From positions 19,239,231 to 19,303,230 of the forward strand of contig JASFXZ010000014.1 in NCBI GenBank assembly GCA_032209605.1: a stretch of 64,000 nucleotides of DNA, given 5' to 3'. The notes beneath the pieces were generated by a model. That model did no database searches, was not told the DNA's origin, and was given only the letters and a program-made list of their open reading frames with translations. Within the stretch, counting starts at the first letter, position 1. Each line of letters starts with the position of its first letter. Of this stretch, positions 11,279-25,100 are shown one piece after another. The translations under genes and the position numbers were made by a program. This DNA is from Mactromeris polynyma. Taxonomy: Eukaryota > Mollusca > Bivalvia > Venerida > Mactridae.

Positions 11279-11790
11279 TTTCATTACTTTCAGTGTTTTG
11301 ATTTGTTACCGGGAGTAGCGTCATACGCGAGTTTTAAGATGGCACACATATGGTATACAGAGCTGACATGCATACCCGATCTAGTGAGGATAGCGGTCAT
11401 TGAGGGTCAGGGTCTCTCACTAGACGGTGCCACTCCATCTTTACCTCGCCTTTAACGCTTCGTGGTGACCATGAGCGGTTCCTAGTATTAGTTTTGTACA
11501 TCACCTTACACCAATACTAAGTCGGTCTAACGACACCTCCATACTCATGGTAGTCTCCATCATGTGTTACTAGTTAAACGATGTGATGTTTCACTATGAA
11601 CACTGACAGTTTAATATTCATTAAGTTGTTTAGATAGCATAACACCACGGAGTCCATAGTACACATATTGAGAACTCGAGAATTGAGGTTTGTACCTATC
11701 GCATTCTAGACTGGGAAATTCCTACTTTTCACTACTTTTAGTACTTTGATTTGTTACCGGGGGTAGCGTCATAAGCGAGTTATAGGTCAG
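11279..11790. repeat. Direct repeat pair of about 65 bases
   Basis: TTGATTTGTTACCGGGAGTA with GCGTCATACGCGAGTT at 11297-11333 recurs at 11739-11780 (GGGGGTAGCGTCATAAGCGAGTT), with shared sequence on the left side. Spacing is about 442 bases. The enclosed sequence also has an odd C/G-balanced composition. Possible LTR-like or tandem remnant; no gene. Confidence 0.55.
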
Positions 11791-11874
11791 TTTTCTGTTT
11801 AAGGATAAAATTGACAACCAATATAGAGCAGACGATTTAAGTTCACCTTGTAGGAGATCCTTTCACGTCTGGAC

Positions 11875-12065
11875 TGGACGTCCCAACTGGAGCCCCGGAG
11901 CCCAAACTTGAGCCCCGGAGCCCCGGAGCCCCAATCGGAGCCCCAACTGGAGCCCCAACCGGAGCCCCAACTGGAGCCCCGGAGCCCAACTGGAGCCCCG
12001 GAGCCCCAACCGGAGCCCCGGTGCCCCAAACACCGGAGCCCCGGCGCCCCAGCTGGAGCCAGGGC
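11875..12065. repeat. GC-rich GGAGCCCC minisatellite
   Basis: About fifteen units of GGAGCCCC with variable AACT, AACC or GG spacers (9 to 15 bases). It stands out sharply from AT-rich flanks. Open frames across it are a by-product of the repeat. It could form G-rich secondary structure on the minus strand. Confidence 0.9.
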
Positions 12066-12099
12066 CAGTATTCTAGTCGTATAGTAAGTAATACATGTA

Positions 12100-12980
12100 C
12101 TATATTTTTTTGGATAAATCGGTATTTTTTATTCATATGTCTAACAATGACGGGATCTGGTTATTGACAGTTGAACATTCACCCGATCACAATCGTGCTA
12201 TACACAGCCATGATTTGAATACATCAATGATTTTGAAAATAAGTGTATTTTATCTCAAGAGCTCATTTCCGTTTCAAAACTTTATATTTGTCTGTCTCAA
12301 ATTATATTTTTCGCAGTAAGGTTTAAAACACAGTTAATTCGACCACCACGAATTGCGTTCATCAATATCCACAAAATGTTTTGCACATTATAATGTTTGT
12401 TTTTCAGGTGCCTTGTCATACGTTATGCGGGTAGATTTGAAAATGTTTACCATGATATCGGAGTCGGTGCATACTCTTGCTTTAAAATAAATGTTTATAG
12501 ATACCCATAGTTGGCTACAATACTTCTATTGGGTAGATCTACTTTTGTTGGGATTACTTTGCTAGCTATTTTGCTAAAGGATTATTATATACAGACTTGA
12601 TTTTAAAGTTCGGTAAGTCTTATTGTATATATTACATCAATTATCACCAATTAAACAATCTACAGTTAACTTAGATTTACACATTCTTATTTTGATTCAT
12701 CTACTTCATATTAACTATTTTATTTGCAACGAGTTAACGCGTACTATATTGTAATTTAAGTGATTTGAGAAATTCTTAAGCATAAAATATAAAACGACAA
12801 AACGCAATTATAGCGATCCAATGTCGAGTATTTCGCGTGTTTAGGACACATGTTAAATAAGGACAGACAGCTTAATGTTCATATCTCGTTAGTTAGATAG
12901 TTTAAAGAATATTTATACGTGCCAACGTTACTACACGAATTTTCTATGTTCGTTTTCATACATTTGAATCTAGTTTTTTA
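12100..12980. other. No gene recognised
   Basis: AT-rich sequence between two minisatellites, with no supported coding or RNA feature. Confidence 0.5.
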
Positions 12981-12984
12981 GTTC

Positions 12985-13055
12985 GCCGATTCGAGCAGTT
13001 GGCAGAGCACCAGAATGTCAAACTGCTGTTTATAGATTTGAATCCCAAGAGAGGC
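12985..13055 (+). mobile_element. Degenerate tRNA-like SINE head
   Basis: GAGCAGTTGGCAGAGCACCAG resembles a tRNA A box and D arm, and AGATTTGAATCCC resembles a B box at normal distance. It sits directly left of the 20-base minisatellite. Confidence 0.45.
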
Positions 13056-13154
13056 TTATTCTCTCCATGACAATTTGACTGAGGGTACGAGTACATATTA
13101 ATTTATTTGTCCTCCACTCCAGATTTATGCTAGGGTTGTCTGTTGCTTTCAAAG

Positions 13155-13674
13155 AACATGTTAGTACTGGTCGGTACCCAGGAACACTGGTCGGTACCCA
13201 GGAACACTGGTCGGTACCCAGGAACACTGGTCGGTACCCAGGAACACTGGTTGGTACCCAGGAACAATGGTCGGTACCCAGGAACACTGGTCGGTACCCA
13301 GTAACACTGGTCGGTACCCAGGAACACTGGTTGGTACCCAGGAACACTGGTTGGTACCCAGGAACACTGGTCGGTACCCAGGAACACTGGTCGGTACCCA
13401 GGAACACTGGTCGGTACCCAGTAACACTGGTCGGTACCCAGGAACACTGGTTGGTACCCAGGAACACTGGTCGGTACCCAGTAACACTGGTTGGTACCCA
13501 GGAACACTAGTCGGTACCCAGTAACACTGGTCGGTACCCAGGAACACTGGTTGGTACCCAGGAACACTAGTCGGTACCCAGTAACACTGGTCGGTACCCA
13601 GGAAAACTGGTTGGTATCCAGGAATACTGTTTGGTACCCAGGAACACTGGTCGGTACCCAGGAACACTGGTTGG
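13155..13674. repeat. 20-base minisatellite, about 26 copies, 60-base higher order
   Basis: The unit is TCGGTACCCAGGAACACTGG. Two sites vary: TCGG/TTGG and CAGG/CAGT. In the right half the variants fall in a repeating order of three units (C-T, C-G, T-G), so the array there is a 60-base higher-order repeat, most clearly at 13501-13620. Open frames on both strands across the array follow from the 60-base period and carry no protein evidence. Confidence 0.95.
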
Positions 13675-13689
13675 ATCAACTGGTCGCTA

Positions 13690-15170
13690 TGTAACTGGAA
13701 TACTGTAGAACTGCAATGCAACATCCGACACAAAGTATATTTGTGAATTATATTAGTAGCAATACTGTAAAACTTGCTTATGAAGAATACTGATATAAAG
13801 AACACATTTCAAATCCCTGAATTCCCACATTTTGGATTCAAACCATTATTGCTATAGGTAACAACTGATACAAAGAACAGTTTCTTTCATAGCCCAAATG
13901 GTTTTCCTGGTAAATACGTTAGTAAATGTTAGTTTTCAGAATGTGACAATTACTTTAATTGATAGTAAATTAATGCTTATTAACTCGGTATTCACAAATG
14001 TGTCGGCGGTTAAGTTGAACGATTAATCTCTTTGACCAATACATTCTAATTTATAGTACATACTTATCGTCACGGTAATTAAAGTGTTCATTAAATAATA
14101 CAACAACAATACAAATAGTTTATTGCATTAAAACATAACATGTTTCATAGCATCATAATGTAAATTATAACAAAACACAATGGGTAGAGGTATTTACAGA
14201 AGGAGCAAAATATCAACATTAAATTTAGTTAACTCACAATATGGAACATGACTTAAATTTACAATGAAAATAAATACAAAATAAATGCGCTGGTCTGAGT
14301 TGAACATATATATACAGTCCTACAATTAAATAGTTAAGCAAACACTGAAAAAGTCGTCCACGGAATAATTGTGAAAACGATGCCCTGATATATACATACT
14401 ATAAATACTATAAATGCGTGTTTCAATCTACATTACTGTGTTTACAACTAGGATTGTTGAAAGTGATCTTCTAAGCTATACAAAGAAAGGATTATTATAT
14501 TTTTCATGTGGTTTAAAGGTATAAACCCAATTCGATAAAGCATTCATTATCGATTTACCCATTATATTTGGTATAGGGTGGGGGAAGGTTTAAATCATAT
14601 TTTCAATTATGAACGGATGCACAGGTTGTATACAACACCACTACAATTGATATTTAGGTAAACACGACAATAAAAGAAATAGCGAATTTGAGTTATAAAA
14701 GTTATATTTTGTTTTTACAATATGGATAATGGTTTTTCTAATCGTGTTATTAATTAATAAGTTTAATTATTGGTCAGGATACTTTACTAAACATGAATCG
14801 TGACACCGTCTCGAATATATGAGACAGTACTACTATAAATATACACGAAATAAATTTCTAAAAACTTAGACAATATTTAATATTTTACAATACTTTAAAG
14901 CGAGGAATGTAATAAATGGAATAAAAGGTAAAGTATCGTGTTCAGCGGCAATAACAACAGTTGTCCCTGGTTGTTGGGTTTAGTAACGATTTTCATAAAA
15001 AAACAAGAATTCGCCGATGTCAACAATAAGCTTTGGAAAGTTATGCAAGTTCTAGACATCGGGTTTTGGTATTTTTTTCCAAACTTTTACATTTAACATA
15101 AGACATAAGCAATCCTATATGTGGAACTACATTCCCCGAGTTTTGAATTTTACACGTATAAACCTCAATA
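13690..15170. other. No gene recognised
   Basis: Very AT-rich sequence without a supported frame. Because the first coding exon of the plus-strand hydroxylase begins with a splice acceptor at 16113, an upstream non-coding exon and promoter should lie somewhere here or further left. I could not place them. Confidence 0.4.
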
Positions 15171-15176
15171 TTTGTT

Positions 15177-16050
15177 ACAACCCGTTTTGCAATAAAAACG
15201 CATTTTGCCAAAAAAATTAAAATCGCTCTAAATGCATATGTAGTACCTTAACAGTTGTATATATGTATGATAATACTATAACTCATATACTATAACAATT
15301 AGACAAGACTCATTTTCAACGCATTTTGCAGTAAAAACTTTACCACCGTCAACACGTTTTGCAATAAAATATTTAAAAAACGCAAGTGTTATACCGTAAA
15401 CAGGCATATATGTAATTTCGTACAAATTATATACCTGCTAGACTTATAACTCATATTATATAACATTTTGCAAAATGTTCATCCTTAAATGCGATTTGCA
15501 ATAAAAAGTTTAAATAGCTAAAACTGCATGTATAATATCTTATACAGTCGTATATATGTATAATAATACAAAAGATATATGCCAGACTCATATAACTCAT
15601 ATAATATAACAATTAGACGAGATACATTTTCAACCCATTTTGCCGCAAAATGTTCACACCCGTCAACGCGTTTTGCAACAAAATTTTAAAATCGGTAAAA
15701 ACTCAAGCGTAATACATGTACCTTAAAGGTATATATATTTAAAATCGTACAAAATATATACGTGCGAGAATTATAACTCATATTATGTAACATTTTGAAA
15801 AAAATCATCCGTCAACGCGTTTTTGGAATAAAATTTTAAAATCGCTAAAACTGCATGTATACTGTCTTAAACAATTGTATATATGTATAATAATTCAAAC
15901 AATTTATGTGCGACACATATAACCTAAGATAGATGACACTTAGACGAGATTTATGTTCAACGCATTTTGCAATACAAAATTCATACTCGTCAACGCGTTT
16001 TGCAATAAAAAATTTAAATCGCTAAAACCGCATGTGTAATTATATTATAT
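15177..16050. repeat. Degenerate dimeric tandem array (about 140 + 175 bases)
   Basis: The anchor CAACGCGTTTTGCAATAAAA recurs, with changes, near 15178, 15346, 15485, 15660, 15812 and 15989. The gaps alternate between about 140-150 and 168-177 bases, giving a two-unit repeat of about 310-330 bases. Each long unit also has ATATATGTATAATAAT and a TATAACTCATATTAT block. It ends about 60 bases before the first coding exon of the hydroxylase gene, in its 5' intron. Confidence 0.75.
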
Positions 16051-16135
16051 GTGTCGCACATATATTTTTTTTATTGCAAATATTTTATTAACAAATTGGT
16101 ATTTACATTTCAGTTCCATCTAGGTGGACGTACAT

Positions 16136-19100
16136 ATGCAACACTTGGCAGCAATGAAACGTCCCAAGCATGTATTGACAATCCTTCTTCTCGCTGTTAG
16201 TGTCCGTGGTTTTATAAACATACAAGAGACATGTACAGACGACTACTGTGAAGATGTTATAGAAAGACATGAAGCCGAAAAATATTACAGTGAAGAAGAA
16301 AAAGAAGAAAGTATTTCTTCAGATACAAATATTAACGAACAAGCAGTAGATGGTGACACGGAAGATGCAGATATTTACGAACAAACAGTAGATGATGACA
16401 CGCAAGATGCAGATATTTACGAACAAGCAGTAGATGGTGACACGGAAGATGCAGATATTTACGAACAAGCAGTAGATGATGACACGGAAGATGCAGATAT
16501 TTACGAACAAACAGTAGATGGTGACACGGAAGATGCAGATATTAACGAACAAACAGTAGATGATGACACGGAAGATGCAGATATTTACGAACAAGCAGTA
16601 GATGATGACACGGAAGATGCAGATATTTACGAACAAACAGTAGATGGTGACACGGAAGATGCAGATATTTACGAACAAACAGTAGATGATGACACGGAAG
16701 TTGCAGATATTTACGAACAAACAGTAGATGGTGACACGGAAGATGCAGATATTTACGAACAAACAGTAGATGCTGACACAGAAGATGCAGATATTTACGA
16801 ACAAACAGTAGATGATGACACGGAAGATGCAGATATTTACGAACAAACAGTAGATGCTGACACGGAAGATGCTGTTGAGATTGATACACATGTTGAATCG
16901 TTAGAAACACTAGATATTGACGATGAAATAGGTATTGATAAAAGTTGGGAATTTCCAACACTACATAGAATAGATCCTGGAAATGTCGGAGATGAAGTAC
17001 AACTGGAGTTAGAACCTGGACATTTTTATACCAGGATTACAAAAGCGATAAAACCACCGATATTTGGTAAGTGTTTCAAATAATAGTTCACATAATTATA
17101 TATAAATGCTCGTATATACTGGATGTTATCGTGCTGAGTAACATAACTGATTATTAACATGTCGCAAATGCCACTTAATGTGTCGAAATAGGAAAAGTAC
17201 ATTAGGAACGTGTGTTATATTCACGAACAACATATCTTGAAATAAGAGAGCCCGCCAGGATAGCTCAGTAGTTCGCATATAGTTCGCGCACGCATTTAGT
17301 TCGTGACGAGGCGAACTATATCATGTCCAACTTTCTGGCTAATCGCAAGATTCCCGGCGGCGATAAGGAATGCTCATGCCCCATATAGCTATTTCATGTC
17401 GTGTCCTTTTTAAATTCATCATCATTGTCATTGTCATCATCATTATCATTGATCACATTTTATCATCATCACCGATAATCGATATTTGATAATCGATCAC
17501 ATGCTATCGATTATTGATCACTGAAATGGGTATGCGAATAGATGATTTCGAGAAGTTTAATACATACATGCATATGTTCTTCGGTTGTTTCTTATGGTCA
17601 ACGTACTTAAAATATCTCGAGACTATATAAATATGAATCTATACAGTTTTTGTTGACAATCTTATGTTAGTAAATATGTATTTTGCTTAAAGATATATTA
17701 TGCTCATTTTTTTGTTCAATTTTTTACCGAAACAATCATGAAAAATATATTTCCTATAGTTAAAACATCAATAAACATGCATTAACACAGAATGAACTAA
17801 TAATGTATTGATCTGTATTTGGTGAAGAAAGATGTTTGTACTTCATAAAATTAAAAAAAAACAATCGGGCTATTTTACAAAATTTTACTGTTATGGTAAA
17901 AAAGATATTTTCAATCGATTATACATCGCAATGGTTCTTATTAGAGATGTTTTACCCTATGCAACAACAATACTGAATGAAGCCAATTCAAACATTTTAT
18001 GTTCAGATGAGCAAGATACATCATTAATATTTGAGATTGAATTGTAATTATGCAGTAACGTGGTTTTGCAGTTTAATCGTAGATTAAACTAGCATAATTA
18101 TGTTTTATATATAAAAAAAAACATTTAAACATATGAATCACATCATTTATAATTAACGTATTATTGGCGCCGCCTATGAGGGCGGGGCCTTTAATGGAAT
18201 CACGAAATTTTTGAGACTATGGTAGGCGCATCAATTTATAACTGAATATATTTTTTTATTAAGGGTTTAAACTGCAGTAAAAATTACACGTTACTTTTTG
18301 TATTTTTATGATTTAGAGGTAAAATATTTTTAATGCATTTGTATTGTCGAATAAATGTCTTTTATAAAGTTAAAACGATATGTTTATGATAAATACTTGC
18401 TGATCCCAGAAATATAGGACGATTCTACATAAACAGCATGTGTTAGGTGTCGAAGATAAAATAAACAATAATTAATTATAAAAAACTTCATTTTCAATTT
18501 ACTTATATCAATATTAACACATTGGTACTTGTAACGTGGATATTTATGCAAGTTACGGTGTTTAAAAGGAAATACACGCCAATGATAGTATGAAAATGGA
18601 CTATCCCAAAACATTTTCCCGCCTACGCTATTCCAAAACATTGTATAAATGTATTTCTTGTATTCATTTTAAACAACGAGATATTAAGCCGGGTATGTTT
18701 ACTGTACCAATGTTATATTACGGCAAAGTGTGATTTTAGACATTAGATTTGGGTATAACATTACGGAATCAGATAAGATTGTCACGATTTCTCTCCCCGG
18801 GATAAGTTATCCCTATTTTGTATTTGCGTTTATTTATCGTCGCCATTGGTTTCCCACATAGGCGAAGCCTCCAGAAGAATGTTAGTCATTTTAGATGTTT
18901 GGATGATAGTGCATGATACAGTAGATGCCCCTGTTCCAGAAGCACACCTGGTTCTTTTACGTGTCCGATGTAAGCATCGAAAACGGGACCTCAGTTTTCA
19001 AAGTCTCGTCCGAAAGACTGTGAGTATTGTCAGCGATGGAGCAGGGGATCGAACATGCGGTCCCTGGATTATTAGTCCAGCCCGTTACCACTGGATCCGC

Positions 19101-22100
19101 TCTCAGCTATCCCTTCTATAGTATAGATACATATACTATAGCAGAGATAAAGGGAGATAACTGAATACGGTGTAAAGGGAGAGAACTCGTGGCAATCTCA
19201 TGTGGTTCGATGATATTCGTTGGGATTCGGCTTGTTTCTGTCACCCGCTAAATAACAAATTATCACCAACGAATGAGTAATATCGTACAACCGCTGTGGT
19301 GTAATAGATATAACACGGGACTTCGCCGAATGTTTCTGGATCATCCCTCGACATTAGAACAGGATCTGAAGTATATGATAATAAATCTGACAGGCTCATA
19401 CAATACACCTTTACGTAACTCTATCCGTGATATAGAAACCAAACGCTCGTACATACGGTGTGTGTTGCACATAATCCCACTCCTCGTTTTTTTGCAAATG
19501 CAGATAAGAAACTCCATTTGTTATTGATACAAGCAGGTCAAACTTTATTCGAGGATGAATAAATATGGATATACCATACTGATTCATAAAGTAATGAATC
19601 ACAAAATGTTTAGAAAAAAACGGTTATTGTTAAATTTGGAATGTTTATATGTACAGTAAAACTTCACTAAAAGACCACCTCAATAATAACACCTCAAAAT
19701 TAAGAACACACTTTTCAAGTCCAATTTCACTAGTTTTCTCTTTATTCAACCTCAATATTAAGACCACCTCAATAAGAATACCAGTTTTCAAGGGTTCCAA
19801 GGGTTATTATTGAGATTTTACTGTAATTTACTATTGTCTCGATCAATAAACCACATATTTAATAAATCTTAGAAACATGTTTTTTGTCTAAATTATTTTC
19901 ACGTCGCAACCACCTAGAATGGTATATACATATTTGTCGATCAAAATCCTTCGTCATTGAACAATTGATGGATTTGAATATAGACTACAGAAATAATTAT
20001 TGTATCTACAAATATTTCAGTTATTCCAAGTTTTCTCTCTGATGAGGAATGCGACTATATAATACAAAGTGCTATCAACAACGGACTAAATATCAGTAAT
20101 TTGTTTAGTGCCGAAATAGCAGACGAATTTTCTGACTCAGAAAGAGACAAGTCAGACATATCAAGAATAAGTGAACAAACATGGCTGTCCAAGTCAAACC
20201 TTGGTGCCGAATTCTGGACTCGGTTACACAGCAGGTAACTCACAATCTTACGACGTCCGATACTTCAATGACTACGTTTTGAAAATGAAACAATATCAAA
20301 GGTCTTCGGCAAGGAGGCTAAAACACGAATAGAGGATCTTACATGAGTGCTTATTTGATATTGTTTTTATGAAACGAGTCGACTGAATATGACGCGAGGC
20401 TCTTTCGAGAGTCATGTTCATTTCAGTCTACTCGTTTCATAAAAATAATATCAAATAAGCACTCATGTAAGATTCTATTTATCACATAACACCATAAATA
20501 GATTGTTTTCAATCTTTAAAAAGACTTTAAATAGTGCTGTGATTCGGCTATTTATGTAACTAGTTACATATGATATTTTTGTCACTGCTTTATGCCACTC
20601 ATGGAGTGCAAGTTATGTGATAAATCGAAATATGTAATGATGATTTATTTTTTTGCATTTAAAGACATGGTTTATTGGCGAATTGATGGCGATGACAATA
20701 AATGATGTAAAGAATCATACGTATGTGTCGCACGAACGTTTTGTACAAGAAATGAACAACAGGTCCCGAAATTATAACATATACTTACCACTCTGCATTC
20801 AGATGTCGAAAATATCTCTGCTTAGTGTAAGTTTGGCGATTAAAGTGCATGAATTGGATCGAAATATTAACTGAACGTTGAGTGTTGTTTCTAAAACTGA
20901 CAACATTGGATATCGTTGGTTTTAGTTCAAATTAGGATTCATTTGAGTTAGTACTCCTTTCTAGTATTCCGTTAATGATTGAACAAAATTGGTATAGAGT
21001 TGGCACTCTATTATGATTTTCGGGTCGTTTTCAAGGGGGACAATCCACTGCGATAAGCCGGATAAAATGCATTGATAGCTGGGTATGATACGCATTTTTT
21101 TCTAACTAACACGCATGCATTCGGAACGTAAAACCCTTTTATTGAAGTAAAATGTCTATGAGTTTATTCAATATCAAGAAAATAAGGAATTTGAACGAAT
21201 ATAGCAGACAAGCAACGTATGTCAGAGCCTATTTCTTCTTTTTCAGAGTGTCAAAATTAACAGAACTTCCAGAATTTGTTCTAAAAAGTAGTGAACCAAT
21301 CCAGGTAAGTTTGGGTGATATCTCAAATGTAATCAATATATTCACAGTTCCGTTCCGTTCTCAACCCTGTTATATCCCCAACTATCATATTGTCCTTTTC
21401 TTATTGATGCAAGTAATATTATCAGCTTTAGTCCATATCCAGTCTTTTAACATCCGACGTATCGGATTATTGTCAAAATATTTGCTATTTCCGCGTTTTC
21501 TCACACAAAAAGTGAAATCAAATATAAATCGCATAACATTCACCAAATATTTGGAGGTAACTTTTTAGTTTCCCGCGTGTCAAGGTAATATAGGTTACTT
21601 TATGCTGCCAAACTTATCTTGTTGAAATCAAAACGTTCAGTTGAAAATTGAAAGTAAAGGCCACAATGCATGATATTTTACATAGGCTATACACTATCAT
21701 AGTCATTAGTTTCAATTGAACTATCTAGTACGAGGGTTGTCCAGGAATTATACCGAATTCAGTATATTAAACATTATTATTCATGCGTTGATTTTGACGA
21801 AAATTTGATGGATAATGTTAACCCTTTATCTTTCAAATTATGGCAACATTTCTTTAACTGATGTCAAGGAACTTTGTTATTCTCGTTGTATCTAACTTTG
21901 ATACATGCAGAGCAGCTCGAAGGTATAGGTCCGTGTTTAACTTAATTGTTTTAAATTAAAGGTTTTACTTTGTCAGGCCATCGAACAATATAATATGGGC
22001 ATTTTCATGTTATGAATACTTAATGAAACAAAATATACCATAACATCATCTGATTACTCTGACCATCTTACTGTAATGGTATCAAGTGATAAACTTCAGA

Positions 22101-25100
22101 ATGTGTCCACAAAACAAGTTGAATGACAGGATTAGCAACCATACAATGACGGTTATCTAAGCCCATCATATTACGTTTTAGGAATTTAGAGGTAGAGTTG
22201 GGTAAACTAACTTTGAAATGATAAGGATCGTAAGCGAAACCCAATATATGATGCAACATCAACAACACGCAACTGTAAATGGTATTACGGGATATAATGT
22301 ACTTCAAATGCTTACCAAGACTACAACAGGAAACTTTCATTACTGAAACTTGTCACATTTATTCAACAAACATTCTGATGGATCTGTCTCTGTCTTACCG
22401 AGTTTGTAAGTTACACCACAATTATACGTAATGCCGGGACATCCCTCACATGCACCAGTTTCACAGCCCACTATGTTTCTTCCTACAACTCAGACGCTAG
22501 GGATATGTGTGAAACGTTTTGGCGCATTGGAATGACCTTAAAATGGAATTTAATTATCAACTAGGCTACATACGTGGTTTGTAATCCATTTGTTAACCAT
22601 TTATCTTTTATGTCCTCCAGCAATAAATGTTCTATGTTTTACAAGGTCGTAAGTTATGCACCCGGTGGTCACTACCACGCCCATCTTGATACAACCAATC
22701 ACGCCTATGATCGCCCGTGTTGTATACAGAAGCGTTGTGGAGAAAAGGAGTTTACAGCAGAGTGGTCGGAATGTTGTCGTTTATGCAGGTATGCATTTAA
22801 TTCATCTATATAAATCAATATAAATATGAAGGTTTAGCTTTCTTGTAACAACGGCTGTCCATGGTCAATCTCTATAAAATCTTCTCCAAGAAGTAATAGT
22901 GGGTAAAAACATTGCGGGTGATCCATTGTTAAGTCAGTGGAGTCCAGGATGACTTAATGCGGGAATTTACACATTATAAACCAATGATCATTGAAAGTGG
23001 TATAACACATTTTATGTAATTGATAAAAGTAAAAAAACTTTCATATTTGGTAAGGAAGGACATTCTTACCAACAAAATATTTTTATTTAGCTGAACATTT
23101 GCAAGTAAGATTCTCTGCGAAGTAACTGAAGAACTATTAGCATTAATTGTCGAATGCGACACTTTCTGACACGAGAACAGATATGAAAATTGTTATTTGA
23201 TGTAATGGCAACTGATGTCACTCACTGTTCTAAATCAAAAAGATAAATTAGACAATCCTCTTCATTTTGTCAGAATTTCTGATTAAGGTCACAGAAACTC
23301 TACTTTAGTTTTGATATCTAAATACACTGCTTTAGTGTTGATATCTTAATCCACTGCTTTAGTTTTGATATCTAAATCCACTGCTTTAGTTTTGATATCT
23401 AAATCCACTGCTTTAGTTTTGATATTCTTATTATGTAAACAATTGGAAAACATTGGATGTGAGCGCAGAAAATTTCCCATTAGGTACACAAATCACAATT
23501 CAATTTTTTACCGTAGATAAATATTTTACTCTACGAAAAATCTTTTAAATGAAGCTATGGTGCATTGTTTTCAAGTATGGCGTTTTGAAAATACATCGTC
23601 TTGTCAGGTTTTATGGACGGTATGACGGTACGAAACACCCATACTTAATTTCAGCTATGTTTGAAATCATTTGACACGTTCAATGATTCATTGAAATACT
23701 TGCTTGAGATTGATATACATGTATCCACCTTATGCAGTGAAATTATCAAAATATACATAAAATTAAAAAAAAGAAATATCTAATACATTTAAGCTTTTCA
23801 ACCAAACTACAACAAAACTGAAACCTTAAACCTTAACTAGTTCTTGCAAAACAAATTCGCCCAACATCTATTTAAGAATGAACTGTAGGTCCACATCTCA
23901 AGTTAATCATATGCAATGCTTTCATACAGTTTTTTATTAAATGAGAGGCGTCATATAACAGCGGTGTATATTCTGAAGAAATTTATTTTCTACAATTTCT
24001 ATAACGAATAAAGAAATTATAATAATAATTTACTTTTGGAAAAATTCAAATATCAACCATTATTAAACACAGAATACAGTTTGCATATCGCATATCGCAT
24101 ATCTTCCTTTTATGAAAGGAGCATAAATATATTGGTCTCTTATAACTCATGATTTTGGGCTATGAATTGAAATTTACATAAAGTTTACATAATTTTTGTG
24201 AAATATTGTAGCAATAAAGATTTTTACTGGTTTATACTGATAAAAACTTATGCTTTAGTTTAAGTTATGCAGATTCTAAATTAAATATTTATGCTAATAA
24301 TTTGGCTACACGGTAGTCTTATAATATTCCTTTATAACATACTTAGTATAATACAACCCGGGTCCCGGTTATTCGTTATTGACCGTTGATAACTACGATA
24401 TAGTTCAATTTATCGATCCCGGATTTTCCCACCAAAGTCCCGGATTTTGTTACAACCCGGGTCCCGGCTATCGGTTATGGACCGTTGATTACTACTACGA
24501 TGTAGTTCAATTTATCGATCCCTTTTCCCACCAAAGTCCCTGATTTTCTTACAACCCGGATCCCGGCTATCGGTTATGGACCGTTGATTACTACTACGAT
24601 GTAGTTCAATTTATCGATCCCGGATTTTCACACCAAAATCCCGGATTTTCTTAAAGTCCCGGATTTTAAATATAATAAGTATTATAGTCCATATTTGTTG
24701 TATATTGTAGGCAAAGATCAGCATTAAAAACAATTTTGATATGCTTCATAACAAATACTAACACACATTTACAAATCACAATAAATTTTATTAAGACACA
24801 GTTTGCATATATATATTACAGAAATTTACTAAAATGCTTTTTGGTTCTGGTTTCCGAAATAATAAATTACAAATTCATTTTATTTGTAAACAAATAGAAA
24901 ATAGGGGAGATGTTTGAAGTAGGGAGACACTCAATGCACATTATATGATATTAAACAGTTGTTGAGTATAGGAAAATACAGGGCTAATTTATATGGTTGC
25001 GGAAGTTTTACTGTACATGTAACTAAACTGTAATATATTCGACCGAATATCAAGATGTTCAAAACGCATGAACAATTGCCAAAAAATAATAATATCGAGC

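Noticed and set aside
13030..13805. Several long frames on both strands across the 20-base minisatellite
   Set aside because: The repeat lacks stop codons and has a 60-base period, so all frames stay open; no protein features outside the array.
16319..16961. Two long minus-strand frames (190 and 139 codons) over the hydroxylase exon
   Set aside because: They mirror the 42-base coding repeat; the plus frame has the signal peptide, splice sites and the P4H continuation.
18840..19110. A functional tRNA-Ile gene (anticodon AAU)
   Set aside because: The anticodon arm is good, but acceptor and T stems do not pair normally and a SINE body follows.
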